From: Mesocentrotus franciscanus
Lineage: Eukaryota; Echinodermata; Echinoidea; Camarodonta; Strongylocentrotidae
Assembly: GCA_037976565.1 (NCBI GenBank)
Contig: CP137675.1
Span: 10,558,534-10,622,533, forward strand
Reading direction: 5' to 3'
Length of the DNA: 64,000 nt
The translations under genes and the position numbers were made by a program. How positions within the stretch are numbered: the stretch's first letter is position 1; each line of letters opens with the position of its first letter. Positions 22,041 to 32,045 of the stretch are shown in pieces. Under the pieces are notes generated by a model. That model was given only the letters and a program-made list of their open reading frames with translations. It did no database searches and had not been told where the DNA came from.

Positions 22041-22462
22041 GATGTTATATTTGACGTTTCTTTATACGAGTTTCGTATCAATTTTGTATAGTCTGAACAG
22101 ACTTGGAGTCTGAAAACGTGTGCTTTCTGGCTAGCTAGGGCACTACTGCAGGAAGCTAATTATGTTGTGAATATATCGCCAAATTGAATATGACTGTAAG
22201 CTCTACTCATAATCCATGCTTATTTTGCAATAATGGGTTATTCGAAGTTTGTAATATTTCTTTTGTTAATTACTTGCAGGACTTTAAGCAATGTCACTAT
22301 GAATATGTCTATTCTACAGGATATTAAAGAAAGGTGATACTCTGAAAGTTATGAGTTATTTCATACTCATTATTGATATTATTCTGTCTTTAAACTCAAG
22401 CAACATATCTACCCTACTATAATCTATTTTGTATATAATATAGAATATAATATTACATCAAA
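22041..22462. other. AT-rich stretch leading into a minisatellite
   Basis: No gene or family member recognised beyond possible repeat E flank. Confidence 0.35.
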
Positions 22463-22612
22463 TGTAGTACTGTTCTATAAATTGTAGTACTATTGTATAA
22501 AATATAGTACTATTGTATAAGATATAGTACTATTGTATAGGATTAAGAACTATTGTATAGAAGATAGTACTATTACAAAGATTGTAGCACTATTGTATAG
22601 AATGTATTATAT
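22463..22612. repeat. 20-bp minisatellite, ~8 units
   Basis: Units close to AGTACTATTGTATAAAATAT repeat from about 22463 to 22612, with decay at both ends. Confidence 0.85.
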
Positions 22613-23317
22613 CCCTCATGTATAGTCTTTGCATTACGATTGTACAGAGTTTGAAAACGGGATAGTTTCACTATTAAATTTTAGAGAGTGAGAACATTTA
22701 CTATTTGGCGTTGTATAGTAAATTCCGGAATCCACTTTTCCACCTATCACCGTTACTTCTGCGATCGATATCGAAATTGATGTTCTTGATCTTGAGTACG
22801 AGTGCGATTAGTTTTCAAGAATTAGTCGTTATATATTTGTTTTATATCCCTTTCACCTCTATCATTCCTTGGACACTTGTAATAACATCTTCTTAATCAC
22901 ATTCACATCACATTAAAATAAGAAATACAAGAAAATTGCACCGCTCAAATGAAACATTGAAGGATGCAATGTTTAGCTGGCGCTGTACGGTACTGCAGTA
23001 GTGTTGTGCGAGTGCAGTTACTGCACTGCGTAAATTGCACGGCCTGAGAGCCGGGAGTGCACCGCGGGAGTTGCCCGCTATGAGGCATTTTAAATCCTGT
23101 ACGCTGACTGAATTTTGCAAGTTTTAGGGGGGGGGGAATCTAATTAAGGAGAAGGAATTTTAATCTGGTAAGTCATTTACCTTTTCTTCCCTTTTTATTT
23201 AATTTTGGCCTATGCTGCTGAATGCGCACAGTTCATATTTCTTTGTAATAGTGAGATGCTCGATCGTGTCTCATGAGGGATATAAAACAGATATACAATG
23301 TCCTTCTTGGCTCTAGC
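22613..23317. other. Unique stretch with a GC-richer patch
   Basis: 22975-23100 is GC-rich (GCACTGCG, GCACCGCGGGAG) followed by a run of nine or ten G at about 23128. No splice or coding support; could be regulatory. Confidence 0.3.
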
Positions 23318-23477
23318 AAACTATGAGTTAATGAAGAGGCATAACACGTAACTTTCCCTCGAGACAAATTTATATCAAATTTACCATACCCTCGGCAAGC
23401 CTCGGATATAGTAAATTTGATATAAATTTGCCCTCGGGAAAGTTACTATTTATGCCTCTTCATTAACTCATAGTTTT
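23318..23477. repeat. Foldback element
   Basis: Outer arms AAACTATGAGTTAATGAAGA / TCTTCATTAACTCATAGTTT and inner arms AACTTTCCCTCGAG, AATTTATATCAAATTTAC / GTAAATTTGATATAAATTT. The centre is CCGAGG/GGCAAGCC-like. Fully symmetrical and non-coding. Confidence 0.85.
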
Positions 23478-24067
23478 TGATAGACCTCGAAAGGTATTGT
23501 ATATTTGTATACTATCTTTGGATGTAGAATTCTCATAATGTGATATTTAATGCTATGGAATGGTTTTCCATTTAGAAAAGACTAAGCGCAGCCTTAAGAG
23601 TTAAGAGCATTTAATACAGGATAAATTACAAAGTTGTACATGAGTAGAAATGTCATCAAAAGCTTCAGGGCTGAGAATTGTAGAATCGGTTTATGACATG
23701 CACATCATGTGCAAATAATGCATTTTGTATAATTAAGTGTGTGTAACTCTGAATGAGTGTTTCTGCTCCAGAGTAAACAGAAATTTGCATTATCAGGAAA
23801 AATCCAACCCTCGTTTGTTTTTCGATACCGTATAGAATTCTCAAGATGTGAAATGTTCCTAAAGCTGTAGAGGTGATCTCCATTCGCGGAAAGAGAATTT
23901 TTAGAACTCATTTGAATGGTATTAGTAGCACAGTCTTGAAATGCTGTAGCCAAGAATCAATTACCCATTTTGACATGAGCAGAAATGTTATCTATAGTGC
24001 TCCTGGGTATGATTTCATAGAAACAAATCATGAAATACATATAATATGCATTTTGTTTCATTGCAGC

Positions 24068-24289
24068 CACGTTCAGATAATGTATGAGTAGGTAAACCAT
24101 GGAGGTCTTTTTTTAATAATGATGTAAGTGTAATACGCTTCCCATTTCTGTATCTTATTACACAGAGCTTAGTGAATGTACTTCAGACCTTTGTTGTGTG
24201 CAGTTGCTATTCATTTACATATTTTAAAAACAGTGGTGGGTTTTTTTTGGTGGCAGCTAGTTTACCATGTCATAGCTGAGTGAGCCTTC
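24068..24289 (+). mobile_element. MITE family C, copy c
   Basis: CACGTTCAGATAATG at the left and the family core (AAGTGTAATACGCTTC, CACAGAGCTTAGTGAATG, TTGCTATTCATTTACAT). The right end CATGTCATAGCTGAGTGAGC is degenerate. Inserted in the 23.5-25.45 kb array. Confidence 0.65.
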
Positions 24290-24610
24290 AGTACGTGTGT
24301 GACCATGAATGAATGAGGATATTTTCCTTGTGCTAGCTGTTACAAGGTTGTAGAGTAAAACTTAACCTAGACTATTTTTTTTTCGATACCATGAAGAATT
24401 CTGGAATATGGAATAATACTGTAGAATTTAAATCTTTGTTGAGGTAAAGAATATTTTCACCAATCATTTGAACTGTAGCAGTCTTGAAAGCTATATCAAT
24501 TACAAATTGGAAATGACACCAAGTGCTTAAGGTTATAATCATTGAAACAATTCATGACATGCACACCATGCATCGTGTATCATTAAAGCCCCTCTAAAGT
24601 GTTGGGAGCC

Positions 24611-25085
24611 TCAAAAATTTGATGGCAAAATTTTACTTAAATTGTATTATAATATGAAAAAGGATCTCAGTTAAGACACATTTCTGCAAGGATATTTAAA
24701 ACAAATGTTTTTGAAGTCGAATATTGATGAAAGAATACAAAACTTAGGTGTTCTGTGTACAATTTTTTCAGGAAATTTATATAATGTTTTTCATTCTTTG
24801 TAATGGGTGTCAAGCCACATAGGCTTTTACTGATACACCCTATTTCATTTTCCAACAATTTGTATGTAAATGTTATTACTTTGTTTCACATATTTAAGTT
24901 GATTTTTATATGTACATTGTAAATGTTTATAACAAAAAACCCAAATTATGTATTCTTTTATCAATATTTGTCTTCACACACATTTTTTTTTTTTTTGGGG
25001 GAATCTTTGCAGAAGTGTATCTTAAGTGACATCCTCTTTCACATTATGATACAATTTAACTGAAATTTCGCCATCAAATTTTTGG
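24611..25085. mobile_element. ~475-bp element with ~80-bp inverted ends
   Basis: The left arm (24611-24697, TCAAAAATTTGATGGCAAAA...GCAAGGAT) and the right arm (25002-25085, ATCTTTGCAG...CCATCAAATTTTTGG) are reverse complements at roughly 85 percent by eye. The interior is AT-rich with a T12 run. I cannot define its target duplication or class. Confidence 0.7.
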
Positions 25086-25568
25086 CAAATTATGTGAATG
25101 AATAAGGATACTCTGCAATTGCTTCTAAAATAACAACCAAACTAATCAAATGGAGAGCAGAACAATCCTAACCCTAGTCTAATTATGCAATATTTTAAAG
25201 AAATCTCAGTTGAATGTAGTATACTCGTAATAGTATAGAAAATATATTTTTCGTTCATGAGTGAGACTATTTTTTATTAAATCACTTGAGATTTAGAATT
25301 CTTGAAAGGCTGCAGTGAAGGATCACTTACAAAGGTTTACATGAGTGGAATGTCACCAAGTGCTTCAGGCTAAAGTAATTGACACAATTGATGACATGCA
25401 CATTTTGTATCATTCGGTATGTGTGGCCATGAATGAAGATGAACTCCATACGGTGACTGCAAGTGAGTGAATGAAATAGACGGTTCGTTATTATAAGACC
25501 TGCATCTTTCTCAACAGGTAAAGTCCTATTTTTTTGCTAGATGTTTCATGGGATTTGAATCTTGACTA

Positions 25569-26021
25569 AGACCCCGTTCTCACTCACTTTGAAAGTGGTC
25601 TTAGTTAGACCGCTCCAGAGGAACGGGTCTTGAGGAACGGTTTGCGAGGGTTCACACTCCGAGCAGTTTTTTATGGCTCAAACCGCTCCACGAGTCAAAG
25701 TGGTCTTGTTGCTATGGCAGCTCAGGTCAGCGGGTAAATTTTTCGCGGAATACTAAGCGTATGTACCGTACTACATGTTTCGCGCAACGTCACTAGACCA
25801 CTTCCGTTCAAAGTACGCTTCCGTTCACACTCGCACGTTAGAGCGCTCCAAACCGCTCTTAATAAGACCCGTTCCTCAAGACCACCTCCCGAGGTGGTCT
25901 TCTGAGCGGTCCAGAAGTCCACTTCCTGGACCACTTTGACCGTTCTCACTCACCTAAGAACCGCTCCTGAGGAACGGGTCTTAGTTAGACCGCTCCAACG
26001 AAGTGAATGAGAACGGGGTCT
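25569..26021. mobile_element. 453-bp MITE with AGACCCCGTTCTCA ends
   Basis: AGACCCCGTTCTCACTCACT at the left is reverse-complemented at the right as AAGTGAATGAGAACGGGGTC. Inside, GACCGCTCC and GAGGAACGGGTCTT recur in both halves and both orientations, so the subterminal regions are themselves repetitive. GC-rich relative to its flanks. The target duplication is unclear. No transposase. Confidence 0.8.
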
Positions 26022-26034
26022 AAGCGTGGAGAGT

Positions 26035-26197
26035 AATAAAGTGTAATACGCTTCACATTTCTGTATCCTGTAACACACAGGTAAGGAAATACGTGTAGGA
26101 CCGTTGTTGCGCACGTCCAGTAGCAATTCATTTAAATGTAATCAATCATGGCGGCCTTTTTGTGGCGGTTTACGGCGTCATATCTGAACAAGCCTTT
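26035..26197 (+). mobile_element. MITE family C, copy d (5'-truncated)
   Basis: The core AAGTGTAATACGCTTCACAT is intact and the right end GGCGTCATATCTGAACAAGC is the best preserved in the window, followed by TTA. The left inverted end is missing. It starts 13 bp after the AGACCCCG element, which probably removed or displaced it. Confidence 0.75.
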
Positions 26198-26822
26198 ATT
26201 ATGATAATGAAGAAATATATTTTCATCATTGTCTCACTGATAGATATTCAACCCTATGGATGTTACTGTATCCAGAGCTCATGATGACGCACTCATAGTT
26301 TGGCCTCTTATGTGTGATAGCACCTCCATGGTTGGAATTCATCCTACACACATTATTTGTTGCTATGTCAGGCATCAACAAGTTTCTGCTTACCAAAAGT
26401 AAGATGTGATCAATAAGATGTGATAATAATTCAAAAAATTGAATATAGCAGTAAACTGGTATTTCCATAAAATTGCTCTGTGAAAGATGCTGAAAAGAAG
26501 CTAGGATTTGCTAATGGTTTTTGTTAGTTTATTCATTCTGACAGAAAATGGACTGCAGGACTGTATTTATGGTGAATGTTTTTAATCGGTCATTCTCATT
26601 CATTTCTACAATTTTAGCCATTGATTACACTTGACATGAGGGAGGTGAGGTGCTAATAAAGATGATAGCATAAAGAAACTTCCATTCCACACTGTATGAT
26701 ATATCGTAGGCTTAGCGCCAAATTTCGATGCTTTGCAATGAGCAGTGTCAATAAGATTATTCAGCATTAGCCAAATTTGGTTGCTAGGCAACTAGCAATC
26801 CTGCTATAGTTAGCTCCGTAGA
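26198..26822. other. Unique non-coding stretch
   Basis: Nothing recognised. Confidence 0.4.
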
Positions 26823-27256
26823 GGATAGTTTGATGAATTATGAATAGTACCCAAATGTCAAGCCACAGTCCCAAGAGCAAGAGAAAGACAGAGAGACAGA
26901 GAGACAGAGAGAGAGAGAGACAAACACACACACACACACATAGAGGGAGAAAATAAAATAAAGGACAGAAAGAAGGGAGAGGGGGAGAAAAAGGATTTTT
27001 TTTTTTGTTTTTGTTCCATTTTAAAGACAGTCTGCAATAGTATTGGTTCCATGGCAGACAGTTTGATGCATTGTGAATATTATACTCAAATGTCAAAGTT
27101 TCATGTGCAAGAGAGAGAGAGGAAGAAAGAAGATAGAGGTGGACAGAGAAAGAGAGAGAGAGAAAAAGCGAGAAAGAAAGAGAGATGGGGAGAGTTGGAT
27201 GGAGAGAGACAGAGAGAGAAAGAGAGAGAGAAACAAAAAAGGAAAGAAGAGAGATA
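26823..27256. repeat. Two-unit module array: anchor plus GA tract (234-bp period)
   Basis: AGTTTGATGAATTATGAATA (26827) and AGTTTGATGCATTGTGAATA (27060) start two units. Each continues with ACTCAAATGTCAA-like sequence and then a (GA)n tract (26871-26945 with a CA run, 27109-27250). Long frames on both strands here are low complexity. Confidence 0.8.
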
Positions 27257-27695
27257 GCAAATCCTTCTACAGCTGCCATTTCTTTATACAGTAATACTAA
27301 ATATATATACTTAAATAAAAGGGAATATAGCAGGTAGTCATTGAGATGTGGGCAATTCTTGTGCAGCTTTCCTTGTCAAGTCTATAGGCATTATCAGCAA
27401 AGTTTGTGAAGATGAATTTTGGTAATGAAAATATGTTAGAATGAAAACCTGATGTAGATGTTATTTCATTCCATATTATCCGTATCTTGCTTAATGTGTG
27501 TCTGAATAGTTAAATATATGCCTATATATTTCTAAGTTTTGAAAATTGTTCTTAAAAAGTATTGGGCCATGATGATGATGATCATTGTTTAGCCATTATA
27601 TATATAGATATGATTTGTTATATCATTTGTGGATATACACTGTATGTATGATCAAATTTGTTGAATTTGTTTTCCAGATGGTTGGCCATTATAAA
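27257..27695. other. Unique non-coding stretch
   Basis: Nothing recognised. Confidence 0.4.
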
Positions 27696-27770
27696 AATGG
27701 GTCATAGAATAGCACCTAACACTTGCTTTATCAGAAGTCTCTAAGCACTCTACAATAATGCAGCATAATT
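27696..27770 (-). mobile_element. SINE 3' tail fragment
   Basis: On the minus strand TGTAGAGTGCTTAGAGACTT...AAGCAAGTGTTAGGTGCTAT matches the 3' part of the SINE at 11521. Head absent. Confidence 0.55.
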
Positions 27771-28074
27771 ACCCTGGCTTTAGCAGTGCAGCTGTTACGC
27801 GCGCTGCATTTCAAGGAATAAATTCCTACCAGGCATTCTAATTGGTCAAATGACACCACATGACCATGCATCATTTTTTCCTACCATGCCTTCTGGCAAA
27901 AAAGTTCCCATCAAAAAGTTTTATAAAATGGGTTCAAGAATGTAGCCAATGAGAAGCGTCGAAATGGATCACGCGTGCGTGCATTCATTTTTACCATATG
28001 CACGGGAAGTGCATTTTGGTGATAACAGCCATCAATTTCTCGCCTTTATATACTCACATGGTAGACCCATCTTA
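27771..28074. other. Unique non-coding stretch
   Basis: No gene or family member recognised; contains CACGCGTGCGTGCATTC near 27971. Confidence 0.35.
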
Positions 28075-28255
28075 TAAAACAAATAACACATGTTTTTAGC
28101 TCATGCATTAGTGATATGCACTGAACTTGGATAAGTCACAATGAGACGGACAAAGAACTCGACAAGTCTTGTTCATTATCCTACTGTGACTTAACCTGCG
28201 TGGAGTGCATATTCACTAATGCACTCGCAAACATGTATTATTTGTATAATAACCT
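28075..28255. repeat. Foldback element G, copy 1
   Basis: TATAAAACAAATAACACATG...GCTCATGCATTAGTGATATG at the left is mirrored at the right by CATATTCACTAATGCACTCG...CATGTATTATTTGTATA. The inner arms AAGTCACAATGAGACGGA and TATCCTACTGTGACTTAA also pair. About 180 bp, non-coding. Confidence 0.85.
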
Positions 28256-28489
28256 ATGGCTGGCTAAAAGTGATAATTAATGCATGGCTAAGGTGCACGT
28301 ATGCATATCTCTGGCGCATTTGAAATCAAGATGAGATGAAATGTACCAGGGTATGTAGCCTCAAATGGCAAGAACATTGATGCGCCCACTGAAACAAATA
28401 TTATACTATTTGGTTGAGCTTATGTGATGTCATTCAATAAAGCAAATGGTGCCTCTATACTGTGCGACTGTTGGCATTTTGAATAGGTT
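28256..28489. other. Spacer between two foldback G copies
   Basis: Unique sequence; nothing recognised. Confidence 0.4.
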
Positions 28490-28668
28490 TGTTACTTATT
28501 GTTTATTCATGTTTTGAAGCTCATGCATTGGTGATATGCACTGAACTCGGTTAAGTCACAATGAGGTAGATAATGAACTCTTCAAGTCTCTTTCATTATC
28601 GCATTGTGACCTCACCTATGTACAATGCATATTCATTAAGGCACTCGCAAACATGACTTATTTGTATA
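28490..28668. repeat. Foldback element G, copy 2
   Basis: Same order and orientation as copy 1: GCTCATGCATTGGTGATATG, AAGTCACAATGAGGTAGA, TATCGCATTGTGACCTCA, CATATTCATTAAGGCACTCG. The copies lie ~420 bp apart, from a local duplication or two insertions. Confidence 0.85.
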
Positions 28669-28838
28669 TTGTGACCGCTAACTTGATATCACAGTCAAGA
28701 GGTTTATGCTTCATGAAATCATTTCATCATTGTCTTCATTCTAAGTAGCCATGGTTTTCTGAAAAACACTGATTCACATGTACATGTACCCATAATCATG
28801 TTGTTGACCCGAGAATTATATAGTCATTTGCAGCGCTG

Positions 28839-28973
28839 GGCCCCTCATAAAGAGCTGCGATTAATCGCAACTTATTTTCAATTTATATCAATCGCAACTA
28901 TGTATATGAGAGATAGGAGACTGCAAAGTTGCGATTGATTCGGATCAATCGTAACCCTTTATAAGATGGGTTC
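28839..28973 (+). mobile_element. MITE family D, copy 1 (CTG-flanked)
   Basis: 135 bp from GGCCCCTCATAAAG to CTTTATAAGATGGGTTC, flanked by CTG at 28836-28838 and 28974-28976. Inner ends GCGATTAATCGCAACT / AGTTGCGATTGATTCGG are inverted. Homologous in inverted orientation to 60332-60478. CTG duplication and ends suggest a PIF/Harbinger-like MITE (inference). Confidence 0.75.
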
Positions 28974-28976
28974 CTG

Positions 28977-29423
28977 AACAAACATGCTTTCATTACATTT
29001 ACAGTCACTTGCGCGATGTCCTTGCAAGCTTTTGCGCCAAGAGGAACAGACTTCCTGACTCCCTGTTGAACTGTATTATGACTAAAAGGTAAACTCTGAC
29101 ATGTGCAGCTGTTTGATGGATTGGTAATAGGCAAGATCTTTTGTTGCATTGAGTGATAGAAGTCTAATTGGTTTCTAATCACAACCATTTATCATGGATT
29201 CAAGTGTTTATCATAATTAAAGCATACCATCATTCTACATCTTTTGGTGATAACAGAATAAATAGTGGCTGAAGTGGAAATCATTTAATACAGAGATATG
29301 GAAAGTATTTTTAATTTTTTTTTTTTTTTAATAGGAATATGCAGTAGTTGGTGCTTTCATAATAAATAAATGTTTCTTTGCAATCTTGGTGTATGCAAGC
29401 TCAGATGACAATTGAAAATTAAA
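28977..29423. other. Unique non-coding stretch
   Basis: No gene; a T-run at 29318-29330. Confidence 0.4.
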
Positions 29424-29500
29424 GATATCGTCTGATGGGCATTGATAATTATACATTTACTCAAAGATTACACCCTTCTGGGTCTAAGCAGACGATATTA
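29424..29500 (+). repeat. Hairpin family relative
   Basis: Outer arms AGATATCGTCTG / CAGACGATATTA flank ACACCCTTCTGGGTCTAAG, which matches the right arm and tail (CCTTCTGGCTCT..AGCAGACA) of the dispersed hairpin family. The left GAGCCAGAAGG arm is not present. Confidence 0.45.
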
Positions 29501-29795
29501 TCATTAGTGGCCTAGAGTGATACTCCAACTCTTACTATTTATTTTCCAAATATTAATAATGACAAGGCTATATGTTACCTGTGTTTTCTGTCAAGATATC
29601 ATCCAAGGAGAACTTCCAAGAACTTCCTAGTAAAATCTTCAGATCAATCAGTGCTACAGGCCACCCATAATATCCACAATATTCTCTGGGGAACTATATT
29701 TGTTATCCTACTTGCAGCCTTTTCACTTTCTAACAATATTTTTCTCTTTGTGAAATTGATTACATCTGATACCTTCCACAAACTTCTGAAAACCT
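29501..29795. other. Unique non-coding stretch
   Basis: Nothing recognised. Confidence 0.4.
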
Positions 29796-29995
29796 GAGGA
29801 GGTGCGATGGCTTGGTGGATAAAGCAGTGGTCTTTGAATTAGAAGGTTCAGGGTTTAAGAACAAGTAGGTGCATTATAAATACCCATGGATTGGTATTTA
29901 TCTTTATTGATCAAAATTCTCTGGATAGGACTTCAAGCCAAAAGCCCCTGGTTGACTATCTACAATAATTTTCTAGCCTCTTTCAAGCCACCAAG
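29796..29995 (+). mobile_element. tRNA-derived SINE, partial
   Basis: Head GAGGTGCGATGGCTTGGTGG with A box TGGCTTGGTGG (29808-29818) and an eroded B box (GTTCAGGGTTTAAGAAC). The body contains GGATAGGACTTCAAGCC. The 3' tail is lost. Confidence 0.65.
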
Positions 29996-30974
29996 TTTTT
30001 GAGCAATTGGTGTGTGTAAATGAATTTAGAGAGTTGAATGTGGATTTCTAATGTGTTTTGTGAGTAATTGCAATTAAAATAAATTGCATGGGAATGAATT
30101 TGTTATGGAAAAAAATGGTCTTATTTCTATTATTTCTGGAATAAAAGTAGCCAATTTGAACCAACTGGGAGGAGACTTTTAAGACCTGGGCTGGAGTAAC
30201 ACGGCAAGGGTGCACTAGAATGGCAGGGAACAAGGGTGTTTGGAGTGTCCAAACTGGGAGAAGATAATGTGATAACTAGATTCTGAGTCCAAACAAACTA
30301 ATTTCCACACTCGTATTCTGGGGTGGGATTCACCATCCATGGCATGGAAAGGATAGAAGTCAGGTATAGTAACATCAACATCAACATCATATCAAGAAAC
30401 TTATCATGATGATCCCCAATTACCATCTCCTTTTCTGTACATAGAGGCTTGTTGGCAGGCACAAACCCTTGGCAGTCATGATGCGTGACAGAGTGTCTGA
30501 ACATAGAGACTGTGACGACTGCATGGTCTACTGCACCCCTTACGCTCTGTACTATACACAGCCGGAGACTGACCGAGCTAGGCTCTGGTCAAGACTTTAT
30601 GGAGTTGTGTTAAAGTATCAAATTAGAGTCTGTGTCTACAGACTACATAAAGGCAGTGACAAGATGAGCAATAAAATTCAACCCTGTTTCAGTAGGAGTG
30701 GTCTTTGCAGAATGATTGAGTCCTGCACCTCTCGTCGTCGTTGCATATGCAACGGGGAAAGGTTGCGTTCTGCGGCCAAGTGCTCTTATATGAGTTGATG
30801 GAGTGGTCATTGAGGAGGCTTTTACTTGCGCCCCTGGTCATGGGATTGTGTGATCTGGCCGAAGATCGATTGCAAATTGGATTTTGATTACAGTCATCGG
30901 TCAAGAGCGGCCGGCAGCGTGGCAGCGGAGATATGTAACCTATAAGAATACCTAATTGTAGGAAGCTGACAAAG
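29996..30974. other. Unique stretch with a GC-richer island at ~30.45-30.95 kb
   Basis: Frames of 109 codons (plus, 30469-30798) and 113 codons (minus, 30689-31030) are open in the GC-richer part. Neither peptide is recognisable. No paired splice sites seen. Regulatory DNA or an undetected exon are possible. Confidence 0.25.
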
Positions 30975-31022
30975 TAGAGGTGTTGTGGTCTAGTGGGTAA
31001 ATCAACAGACTGTGAATACTGC
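30975..31022 (+). mobile_element. SINE head fragment
   Basis: GAGGTGTTGTGGTCTAGTGG (A box TGGTCTAGTGG) then AATCAACAGACTGTGAAT, as in the SINE at 11521; it stops before the B box. Confidence 0.6.
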
Positions 31023-31048
31023 TTATCCAAACTAGGAAGTGTGATATG

Positions 31049-31083
31049 TTTCAGTTTTTAGTTTCAGTTTCAGTTTCAGTTTA
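31049..31083. repeat. (TTTCAG)n short tandem repeat
   Basis: About five units of TTTCAG with one TTTTTAG variant. Confidence 0.85.
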
Positions 31084-31494
31084 TTGTTTCATATTTCACA
31101 TATTTCTAACATTTTGCAATGATTAAACAAAGTAAATGTACACATAAACTAACGTGGATTCTATTAATAGAGACAAACATAAGAAGGTTATATAAATTTG
31201 TTTGAATGCATTATATCAAAAGATTGAACTTAAAAGTAGAATGAAGGGCCTATAATGAAAGCTATACTTGTAAGTTATAGGCACCAAAGGGTAGTTAATT
31301 TGATAATAGTCTTTAAAAATAGAGGTAACAAGCAATTAATGTCAATCACAGCGAGAGAATTTGTATTTCTAAAAAGGCAATGTTAGAGTCACTTTCATTA
31401 TAATAATGTAACAAATTTACATCAGTTGTATAAATTTGCATTACCTGTACAAACTTGCATTATCTGTATAAATTTGTATTACCTGTATGTTTTG
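31084..31494. other. AT-rich stretch with degenerate short repeats
   Basis: 31410-31490 repeats ATTACCTGTA(T/C)AAA-like blocks (TGTATAAATTTGCATTACC three times). No gene. Confidence 0.4.
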
Positions 31495-31530
31495 GCAACA
31501 AATACAACAACAACAACAACAACAACAACA
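31495..31530. repeat. (CAA)n microsatellite
   Basis: About ten AAC triplets. Confidence 0.9.
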
Positions 31531-31732
31531 TGCTCTTCCTTCCAAAAGAAGCATTGATTAAATAAGATTTTATGAAGAATAAATTGATATAGAGTACTTT
31601 GTTAATAATTTCTATGGCAATCTATTTTTCTAATTGCATTAAAATAACTGATCACTATAGTCTATATTTGCAATGTTATCACTCATGCTCTATTACATTG
31701 TATGCATAAAAGCTGCATGGAGAAGTTGTTTT

Positions 31733-32045
31733 TTACTTCTTCTTCTCCTCCTCCTCTTTCTTCTTCTTCTTCTTCTTCTTCTTCTTCTTCTCCTTCTCCT
31801 TCTCCTTCTCCTTCTTCTTCTTCTTCTTCTTCTTCTTCTCCTTCTCCTTCTCCTTCTCCTTCTCCTTCTCCTTCTCCTTCTCCTTCTTCTATTTCTTCTT
31901 CTTCTTCTTCTTCTTCTTCTTCTTCTTCTTCTTCTTCTTCTTCTTCTTCTTCTTCTTCTTCTTCTTCTTCTTCTTCTTCTTCTTCTTCTTCTTCTTCTTC
32001 TTCTTCTTCTCAACCTCCTCAACCTCCTTGTCCTCCTCCTCCTTC
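31733..32045. repeat. (CTT)/(CTC) triplet array, ~310 bp
   Basis: A nearly pure pyrimidine strand: CTT triplets with CTC interruptions in the first half, a long uninterrupted CTT run (31893-32010), then CTC/AAC triplets. Such polypurine-polypyrimidine mirror repeats can form triplex DNA. Poly-Leu, poly-Ser and poly-Arg frames here are artefacts of the repeat. Confidence 0.95.

Larger units (their letters stand above)
23528..25450. repeat. Diverged tandem array (~305-350-bp unit) interrupted by two insertions
   Basis: AGAATTCT starts recur at 23528, 23833, 24392 and 25296. Each is followed by a block with ACATGAG(T/C)(A/G)GAAATGTCA, GCTTCAGG and ATGACATGCACA. Removing MITE C copy c (24068-24289) and the inverted-repeat element (24611-25085) brings the spacings to roughly 305, 340 and 420. 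It is an old array colonised later by transposons. Confidence 0.6.

Noticed and set aside
26767..27279. 170-codon minus-strand frame
   Set aside because: Mostly Ser/Leu from (CT)n on the minus strand; the rest is duplicated anchor sequence.
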